Positions 56,476 through 64,000 of a DNA stretch of 64,000 nucleotides are shown one piece after another. The DNA comes from Anisodus tanguticus (Eukaryota; Streptophyta; Magnoliopsida; Solanales; Solanaceae): NCBI GenBank assembly GCA_034509755.1, contig CM067550.1, positions 12,827,001 to 12,891,000 on the forward strand, given 5' to 3'. A program made the translations under genes and the position numbers. The notes under the pieces are model-generated. The model did no database searches. It saw nothing but the letters and a program-made list of their open reading frames with translations, and was not told where the DNA came from. The stretch's first letter is position 1. Each line of letters begins with the position of its first letter.

Positions 56476-59090
56476 AAGGCTGGCCAGTGGGCCGGGTCGG
56501 CCCGGTCCCGCCCCGACACCGCCCCGAACCTGCGTAATTAAAAGAAATAAAAAAATCGGTAGCGGGACTCGAACCGGGACGGGACAATGTCTCATCCCGA
56601 CCCGTCCCAGCCCGCCAATCCCGACCCGATCCCGAGCCCGTCCCGATCCCGCCCGTAACACCCCATTTGCAAAAATAGATGTTGCACCAACGACCATTTT
56701 TGGCCTCCCCCCCTCCCAACCCCCCAACCCCTTAATATTTATTTTTAACCCATAAGTTATTATATTTACACTTTAACCCAATTTTCCAACTATAAACTCA
56801 TTTTCTCTTCATCATTCTCACAAATCTTCCTACAATATCTCAATCTATCTCTCTACAAATCTACATTGTGTACTAAATATTCAATTTTATTTATTCATTT
56901 GGGAATTGGGAGTGAAGTTGGCAACTAGCTTGAGGATCTTCCATCGAGCAAAGTTTCAATTTTCAACCCCTCGATTACACGTCGACGTTATGTCGGCGTT
57001 TGGTACATTAATTCCTTCATTAAATTATTATTGTCTGTTTATTTTATTTAGCGCACTTAATTTTATTATCTTTAATTATTTATTATCATTATTAAAATGA
57101 AAGGATTAAGAAGTATGTTTAAGAGTAAGGGTGCTTCTTCTAGTAGGGCCAACAAGGGCAATGATACTTCTTCTAGTCATCATATTCCTACACAAGATGA
57201 TTTTGTTGATACTCAATATTTTCCTACAATACTATTAGATTTAGACGATGAGCTATTTTCTGGAACTCAAGAAGACTTTAATTTAGACGATGATCTAGAT
57301 GATACACCCACTAATGTTGATGACAACACACCCACTAGTGCACCTTCAACTGAAATGACTCATATTCCCCCTAGTATGAGACGAGGTCCAGCAAACCGAC
57401 CATTAAAATAAGATGCATGGATATTTTCTGATAGGGACGTAGAGAATTAAGTAGCTAGATGTAAAATTTGTAAAAATGTTTTAAAATTTAAAACTGAAAA
57501 AGGTCACGGTGGGACGGGGGTTTAATTAGACACGTAGTAAGTGCTCATCCAGCTAGGTATGCCCAATACCAGGCTTCAAAATCGGGTGCGCAAACACCCG
57601 CTCCATCGGGACAAGGTTCACATACTGATACTGTCCCGGACCAAGTACATGATCAAATTAACCCTATGACGGGGGGAATTGTAGGTCCTAAATACAATAA
57701 ACATAGAGATAGGGAAGCAATATCAAAATTAGTTGTTGTGGAGGGTTTGCCCTTTTCATTTCCTTCATATCCCGGTTTTATTCATTACATTAGAGATATA
57801 TATAATCCTGCTTTTAACGGTTTTCCTAGATCAACTGTTAAGAGAGATGTATTTAAATTCGCACATGAATATCAACAATATTTACGTTATTCATTATATC
57901 ATTTTTAATGGCAAAGTATCTATCACGTCTGATATATGTTGTAGTACTAACGGCCATGATTATTTATCGGTAACTTGTCATTGGATAGATTATAAATGGT
58001 CTGTGCAAAAACGTATCTTAGCGTATAGATATATAGATGATAGGCACACTGGTACTTTTATTGCAGATAATATTTATCAAGTGTGCCATTATTACGGAAT
58101 AACTGATAAAATTATGACTATTACATTTGATGACGCTTCTTCTAACAATTACGCTATTACAATTTTAAAAAATAGTTTAACTCCATCTTTTCCAGATCAT
58201 TTTCATATAAAATGCGCGTGCCATATATATAACTTAATTGTAAAGGATGGTCTATCACTTTTTGAAGACATTCTTAGTAAAATACAATTTGCTATAAACT
58301 TTATTTTTAAAATTAATAGAGTACAACGAAGAAAAGAATATAAAAAAACTTGTCACGATTGTGGACTACCTTATAGAAAAATTTCAGAAGAAGTATCCAC
58401 TAGGTGAAATTCTTTATACGAGCAACTACTTGTTCTTATGACTATAGAAAACCTATAACTTTATTTTTTAACTCTCATAATCAAAATCCAGCTGATATGG
58501 TTGTAGATAGTGATTGGGTAAAAATTTCTGAACTTATTGTATTTTTAGAGAAATTTTTTTTCAAGCAACAAAAGAATTTTCCGGTATATATTATCCTACT
58601 ATTTCAACTATGTTGTTTTAAATAACTCTAATATTTTTATTACTTAGTGAATATATGGAAAAACCAGCTTATATTGCAGCTATTAAAAAATGTTTATCAA
58701 AATAAAAAAATACTTTATTCCTATTCCCACTATTTATATTATTGGTGATGTATTAAATTCGACTATTAAAATAGACGGTACTAAATCACTTATTGAAATA
58801 ATATAAGAGGCACAAAAACAGCCTTGGGATGTTTTTATTACACTATCTTAATTATTGAGTTTTTTTATACATATGTTATTAAAAGAAAAAGGAAAACCCG
58901 CCGGAACCCGATACCAATCCCACCCCGACCCGATCCCGCCACGACCAGATTCCGACGGGATCGGGATCGGGACGGGACTTGAGCAAGTCCCGCCAGACCC
59001 GACCCCGCCCCCCTTCGCCCATCCCGCCCCGCCCCGACCCCGCCAAACCCGGCCAGCCTGACCCGAGACCAACCCACTGGCCAGCTATAG
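56476..59090 (+). mobile_element. hAT DNA transposon 2, degenerate interior
   Basis: Ends share AAGGCTGGCCAGTGGG (left) and, as reverse complement, CTATAGCTGGCCAGTGGG (right). The perfect 8-bp duplication CTAAGAGT flanks both. Subterminal regions (56490-56660, 58895-59070) are GC-rich arrays of CCCGACCC/CCCGCCCC units against an AT-rich core, likely transposase binding sites. The interior (57097-58640) is a broken transposase. Length is 2615 bp. Confidence 0.9.
57097..58640 (+). pseudogene. hAT transposase remnant with several stops
   Basis: The plus strand starts MKGLRSMFKSKGASSSRA at 57097 with an Asp/Thr-rich N-terminus, stop at 57409, then a broken BED finger (ARCKICKNVL). Next come AISKLVVVEGLPFSFPSYPG (57700-57790) and, in another frame, VSITSDICCSTNGHDYLSV with the first catalytic Asp, then IMTITFDDASSNNYAI (second Asp), CACHIYNLIVKDGL and EEVSTRWNSLYEQL-like text across a frame change at 58404. 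The C-terminal hATC domain is not recognisable beyond 58640. At least five frame changes or stops make it dead. It is a different lineage from hAT 1, judged by the distinct N-terminus. Confidence 0.85.
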
Positions 59091-59098
59091 CTAAGAGT
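59091..59098. repeat. Right target site duplication of hAT 2
   Basis: CTAAGAGT, identical to 56468-56475. Confidence 0.9.
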
Positions 59099-59107
59099 CA
59101 TTTACAT

Positions 59108-59397
59108 TGTAACGGACGACCATTACAGAAGCCGGTCACGTGACTTCCATCAGCTTTTAATAGCATTTATATAGAAATTGAATGTTCAATTATTGCAACA
59201 TTCATTCTCCTGTATTTATGAGGGCATATTCCGTGGGTTGTGTACCCGTGTAGCTCATGTATAAATAGGGCTAATTATTGCTTACTTTGTCTTATTATTA
59301 CTTATCTTAAGTATAATTCTTATCTAACGTGTCACTTGAGATTCATGTATTCTTGACCACGTATACAAATTCAAATGTACCATTTTACGAGAAAACA
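59108..59397 (+). repeat. Inferred 5' LTR of the gypsy element
   Basis: TGTAACGGACGACC start and ...GAGAAAACA end. The TG...CA boundary fits the primer site beginning at 59399. It contains TATAAATA (59260-59267). The left boundary is uncertain because the hAT 2 right end is only 10 bp away and the LTR could once have extended beyond it. Confidence 0.5.
59260..59267 (+). promoter_or_regulatory. TATA box in the gypsy LTR
   Basis: TATAAATA within CATGTATAAATAGGGC, about 140 bp before the primer binding site. Confidence 0.55.
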
Positions 59398-59398
59398 G

Positions 59399-59417
59399 TT
59401 TGGCACCCACCGTAGGG
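59399..59417 (+). promoter_or_regulatory. Primer binding site of the gypsy element
   Basis: TTTGGCACCCACCGTAGGG matches the TTTGGCGCCCACCGTGGGG pattern usual downstream of LTRs of this type, with mutations. Confidence 0.6.
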
Positions 59418-59515
59418 CCTGGACAATTGTGGTGTCACAAGTGACCCCTCTCACTAATCTATTTTTTTCTTTAAGTCTTTTTGTTTATTCTGATCAGAGA
59501 GGATGACATGACTAT

Positions 59516-61384
59516 GTGACAACAGTCGTAACATCGGGGACAACACTGGCAACTTGGGGTCAGAAGGCACGACGCTCAGAGACCCGATGCATGCAGGTGG
59601 TGTCACTTCCGGGGACGGTCATACCAAACATGAGGGCGATCCCACGGATGAAACACCCGAAGAGGCCATACAGATTCTTCGGGAGCAGAATGCTGCGATT
59701 AGCAAAAAGGTGGAGCGCATGAAGCAGTTTCAAGAGGAGTTTATCTCCAGAATGCTGGCAGCACTCCGACAAGAGAACCACTTCCTCCAACAAATACACA
59801 CGGAGAAAACAGTGATGGTCGAGGCAGAACCGGTGATAACCAAGATAGATTTTCAAATGGTGGCTTAGAGAGCGAGGCTCCTAAAAACTCATTCCAGGAG
59901 AAGGTCCTGAAATTCATGAAGGACATGACGAACAAAGTTGATACCAATGTAGAGAAGCTGGAGAAAAATGCCCAGGAGTTCCCCCCGTGGCTGACGGTCT
60001 GGACACGAAGAAATATATCCAATTGGTGTATAAGCCAGAGGTTGCACCCGAATTAATACCCAAAAGGTTTAAAATGCATTTCTTGGCCAGTTACGATGGA
60101 ACTACCGCCCCCGCCCCCCGAAACATATCTTGGCATATACTACGATCGTAAAGGGGAACGATCTATGAGAACATGAGATAGAATTGGTATTGATTAAAAA
60201 GTTTGTTGAGATACTTACTAAGGGAGCTCTGACATGGTGCTCACAACTCCCCGAGCATTCAATCAGTTTATTCCCCCAGATAGCAGATATATTCATAAAG
60301 GCTCACGCAGGGGCCTAGAAGGTGAAAACACATAAGGCGGATATCTTCTGCATTGCGCATAGAGAATTAGAACTCCTAAGGGACTTTGTTACACGATTCC
60401 ATAAAGAGAGGATGATGTTACCAGCAGTCCCGGACGAATGTGTTGTCGAGGCTTTCACGAAAGGATTGAATCTAGCAGGATTGGATGTCTCCCGAAAGCT
60501 CAAAGAAAATCTATTAGAGTTCCAAGCCACCACTTGGAAAGATGTACACAATTGGTATGACTTCAAGATCTGAATCGAGGATGACATGCTTGGATCCAAG
60601 ACCGGTAGTATCTTCTCTAAGACGGAGAAAGGGAATTCCTCGAAGAACCGATATCAACCTTATCCCCCCCCCCCCACCGGAAATCATGGAGAAGGATAGG
60701 GGTTCCGCTCATTTGATAAATCAAACAAAAAAAGAGGTTCAGGGCGAAACAATCAGGGGTCAGGAAATTCTGGAAAAAAATAACTTATTCAATGGTCCCG
60801 GATATCCAAAATTATCTGAGTACAACTTCAGTATTGATGAAGATCAGATGGTGGCGATATTGAGGACGCATCCGTCGTCCTGACCACCAAAACCGTTGCA
60901 GTCTGATCCAAGTAAAAGAGATCAGTCCATCTGGTGCAATTTCTATGGCACTCACGGGCATAAAACAACGGATTATACACATCTACGAGAGGAGATGGAA
61001 GGAATGCTAAGCAGGGGCCATCTCCGGGAGTATCTGAGTCAAAGAGATTGGAACTATTATGAGCGGGCACCACCCGCAGAAGGAAAACCTAATTTGGTTG
61101 CACCACCTCATATTATAAACATGATCTGTGGGGGATCAATGATTGCCGCTACATCATTCACGACAGCTATAAAGACTAAAAATTTTGTGACCCGGGAAAA
61201 GAGGTTTCAGGAGATACCCGACGAACACTTTATCACGTTCATCGAAGATGATGATGCTGGAGTAATCTTTTCACATAATGATGCACTAGTAATCACGATG
61301 CCTATTGACAACTATCAACTCAAAAGGGTTCTAAACGATCCCTGGCTGAAAGTGGTGGAAGAAATGAATATGGCAGATAAATAA
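59516..61384 (+). pseudogene. Gypsy gag polyprotein remnant
   Basis: Pieces in several frames: a coiled-coil-like region (EEAIQILREQNAAISKKVER, 59650-59860), then PKRFKMHFLASYDGTTAP (about 60060), LTKGALTWCSQLPEHSI, and the gag core FVTRFHKERMMLPAVPDECV with FTKGLNLAGLDVSRKLKEN (60322-60573). A poly-C run (about 60665-60676) follows. Then a Cys/His knuckle, WCNFYGTHGHKTTDYTHLRE (60930-60995; CX2-4H-type, degraded), and LVAPPHIINMICGG typical of the gag-protease border. No continuous frame remains. Confidence 0.8.
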
Positions 61385-61991
61385 TTTCGGATGCCAGAAT
61401 TCTTTCACGTTTCAACATGTCAATTGAAACCACAAAGGGGTAAGTAGACCTACCGGTGAATGCGATGGGGGTTATGAAGATGACATGATTTTACGTCTTC
61501 GATAGGGATATGAAGTATAACGCAATATTTGGAAGACCGTGGATACACATATGAAGGTGGTACCGTTGACCTTGCACTTGTCGGTAAAATTTTTGACACC
61601 AGATGGAATTCAGTAAATTCGAGGTGAACAACCTAATGGCAGAGAAATATTTGCTATAGAAGAACCAGAGGTGGCAGTAGACCTCAAATAGCAATTACAG
61701 AAGGCGGAGTCAGTAGCCGAAGAGGTTCACCAGGTCCCATCAGAAGAAACAGTAGATGCATATCTGGATGAAGAGTTTTCTGATCGGTATCAAGTACCCA
61801 GATACTTCCAGGTGCCGGATGAATCAGATGCCTCCAAGTCCATTGTAGAAGAGTTAGAGCATATCGCACTATATCTGAAAGCTCCTGATAGAAAGGTATA
61901 CCTGGGCACCGGATTAAACCCGGAGCTCAAGTATTTACTTATTAAATATCTTATAACTAACAGTGATTGCTTTGCATGATCTCATGAAGAT
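61385..61991 (+). pseudogene. Gypsy protease region remnant
   Basis: Fragments in mixed frames, such as DMKYNAIFGRPWIH (from about 61510, broken), are typical of the aspartic protease C-terminal half. An acidic linker precedes RT (61700-61980). No DTG/DSG motif is readable here. Confidence 0.6.
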
Positions 61992-62663
61992 ATGACAGAC
62001 ATTCCTCCAAAAGTCACAACGCATAAGTTGGGCTTAGATCTTAGCTTCCCTCCGGTACGACAGAAGAAATGGCTGATAGCCGAACTTCGTAACAGGTTTG
62101 TTAAGGAAGAGGTAACTAGGTTACTTAATATGAAATCAATCCGAGAGGTAAAATACCTAGACTGGTTAGCAAACGTAGTTGTAGTACCTAAAAAGGGAAT
62201 AAATTTAGAATGTGCATCGATTACAAAGATTTAAATAAGGCATATCCTAAAGATTCGTTCCTGTTATCGAACATTGATCAGATGATTGATGCTACGGCCG
62301 GGAATGAGATCATGATTTTTCTCGATGCATTTTCTGGGTATAACCAAATAAGGATGCACCCGGAAGACCAAGAAAAATATATTTTTAACTACTTTTGATA
62401 CTTATTGTTATAACGTTATGCCTTTAGGACTAAAAAATATCGAGGCCACGTATCAAAGGTTAGTAAATAAAATATTTGAAAACCAAATAGGTCAAATAAT
62501 GGAAGTATATATAGACGATATGCTTGTTAAAAGTCTTCTTGCAATAGACCATTTAAGTCATCTGCAGAAAATCTTTATGAAGCTGAACCCAGAGAAGTGT
62601 GCCTTCGGGGTTGGTTTCAGTAAATTTTTGGGTTTCTTGGTTTCCAAAGGAGAATCGAGATAG
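61992..62663 (+). pseudogene. Gypsy reverse transcriptase
   Basis: Fingers/palm text runs VTTHKLGLDLSFPPVRQKK, then FVKEEVTRLLNMKSIREVKY, VVVPKKG and CIDYKDLNKAYPKDSF (one frame change at about 62210), IFLDAFSGYNQIRMHPEDQE, a TGA at about 62396, MPLGLKNIEATYQRLVNKIF, the catalytic YIDDMLVK (62508-62531), and LNPEKCAFGVGFSKFLGFLV. At least two frame changes and a stop occur. A short deletion removed part of the connection near 62580 (the HLQKIF-to-LNPEK distance is short). Confidence 0.85.
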
Positions 62664-63850
62664 ACCCTGAAAAAATAAAGGTTATTGAAGACATACTAGT
62701 AGTATTGGAAGATGGCAAAGCGGTGCAATGGTTAACCGGTCGTATGGCAGCCCTAAGCAGATTCATAACTCGGTCCTTGGAGAAATGCCATAGGTTCTTC
62801 TCACTTCTAAAGAAGAAGAATGACTTTATATGGACACCCGAGTGCCAGCAGGCCTTAAAGGACTTGAAGACTTACTTATCCAGTCTTTCGCTCATGTTAA
62901 ATCCAAAGGACGAACAACAACTACTCATGTACCTAGCAGTCTCGAAAGTAGCGGTAAATACAGTGTTGATACGGAAGGAAAAGGGTGCGCAGGAACAGTA
63001 TCACTGGAGCTTGGAATCTTGCTGAAGTGAGCTCTTTAGAAGGTCTTTTGCAAGAAAGTCTGCCACATCCATCTATACTAAACAGTAAGTTTTTTCTTGT
63101 TCGTTCTTCGAATGACACTAGTGGATACTAACTGGAGAGCCTAAACGGCATTGAGGATGAGTCCACTGGTCGACAAACGGCTTCTATCTACAGGTGTTTT
63201 CATTATGGATCGATCGACTTATCACGATTGATTGCTCACACACAATTAGGTTAGCCTTTTCACGTGTGAGCATTATTGTTGATTAGTCTATTTTTTCTGG
63301 AGTAAGAAATCCAATAGGGATTCAAAGTCTAGTCTTTATAGCTTTAAGGCAAATAGCTTCTTTTCAATCAACTGAAGGAAGTATGAAAAGCATACTCTTT
63401 CTTTTCCTCTACACCCGTATTTCGGGTTGACCCTTGGAACCACTACAAACGGGAAAACATTGTTTACAATTTCATGTTTACTACGTAAGTAGAGTAATGT
63501 TAGGGGTCGAGAACCGGTACCCATTGCTTGAAAGAATGGTTTTTTCCTTAGTCATGTCGTCGCGAAAGCTTCGACCTTATTTTCAATGCCACCTTATCAC
63601 CGCAGTAACAATTTTTCCTTTAAAAAATGTGTTGCATAAGCTCATATTATCCAGGTGCTTAACTAAATGGGCGGTAGAATTAAGTGAATTTGACATTAAA
63701 TATAGACCCCGGACTACAATAAAGTCGCAAGTCCTTGCATACTTTGTGGCTGACTTTAATCCGGGAGTAACCCCGCAGGTGGAAAAAGAGGCTATCCTGG
63801 CTTGGGGACTGCCCTCGGGATCTGGACACTTTATATAGATGGCGCCTCAA
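62664..63850 (+). pseudogene. Gypsy RNase H, interrupted, and start of second RNase H
   Basis: First part: LTGRMAALSRFITRSLEKCH, FFSLLKKKNDFIWTPECQQA, LAVSKVAVNTVLIRKEKGAQ (to about 63000). It resumes at about 63473 with VYYVSRVMLGVENRYPLLER, then SSRKLRPYFQCHLITAVTIF, KWAVELSEFDIKYRPRT and VADFNPG. The 'GHFI' end leads into the second RNase H (IDGASN in the next frame, from about 63830). The stretch between 63025 and 63472 is foreign. Confidence 0.8.
63025..63472. other. Foreign insert inside gypsy RNase H, origin unknown
   Basis: About 450 bp with no similarity to gypsy coding text separate two adjacent RNase H motifs. Base composition is more balanced than the AT-rich surroundings and there is no terminal repeat I could find. 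Features such as GGTCGACAAACGGCTTC and the CTTTCTTTTCCTCTACACCC run remind me of plant organelle DNA, but this is only an impression. Confidence 0.4.
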
Positions 63851-64000
63851 ACGTCAAGGGGACCGATTTGGGTATCGTATTACAAACTCCCACCGGTGAA
63901 ATTTTAAGACAAGCTATACATAGTGTTCCGTTGACTAACAATGAAGCTGAGTATGAGACTTTGATTGCAGGTTTAGAAATAGATCGGGGACTGGGTTCAC

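Larger units (their letters stand above)
59108..64000 (+). mobile_element. Tat-like Ty3/gypsy retrotransposon, 5' part, degenerate
   Basis: 5' LTR (59108-59397, inferred), then a primer site TTTGGCACCCACC (59399 on), gag (59516-61384), a protease-like region, RT (61992-62663), RNase H (62700-63760, interrupted) and the start of a second RNase H domain (63830 on: IDGASN then NNEAEYETLIAGLE text in mixed frames). Two RNase H regions in this order mark the Tat lineage (Tat, Ogre, Retand). Integrase and 3' LTR are beyond the window. Many stops and frame changes. The right end is cut by the window. Confidence 0.85.

Overview
This is a gene-poor, repeat-rich stretch of a plant nuclear genome, almost certainly from a Solanaceae species. 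The evidence is spliced genes with GT-AG introns, an Au-type SINE, several 3' tails shared by Solanaceae RTE LINEs and TS SINEs, and hAT, copia and gypsy remnants. No bacterial-type operons, CRISPR arrays or rRNA genes are visible. I had no database, so family names rest on motif recognition.

Four host genes can be supported. Two phytocyanin (blue-copper-like) genes lie on the minus strand at 9205-11145 and 12158-13863. The downstream one has lost two copper ligands and is frameshifted in its Pro-Ser repeat. The upstream one keeps a stellacyanin-type copper site but has a shortened N-terminal domain. A chloroplast ribosome recycling factor gene (11 coding exons, 15190-21973, plus strand) carries a Stowaway-type MITE, an Au SINE and a second SINE in its introns. 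The splicing factor gene PRP18 (2 coding exons, 49827-53735, plus strand) has a 151-bp RTE tail insertion in its intron, with a 15-bp target duplication.

The rest is layered transposon debris. From left to right it holds: an inverted and direct short-motif array (200-1260); a minus-strand copia derivative (2840-8145) whose missing coding region is replaced by about 3 kb of small hairpins; a truncated copia (25745-28460) joined to an RTE LINE (28461-29745); a rearranged second LINE (30098-31110); a hAT element with 8-bp target duplication and a spliced but disabled transposase (33525-37800), containing a near-perfect 117-bp palindrome; a minus-strand copia of the same family as the first (40775-48505), split by a 2.7-kb solo LTR with a 5-bp target duplication; a second hAT with a perfect 8-bp duplication (56476-59090); and the 5' part of a Tat-like Ty3/gypsy element running off the right edge (59108-64000).

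The most unusual signal is the hairpin array at about 4450-7565. More than twenty short inverted repeats have different stem sequences but very similar 5-nt loops (TTCNG or close). Such a pattern suggests selection for RNA folds or a hairpin-copying process. The palindrome inside the first hAT is the second candidate.
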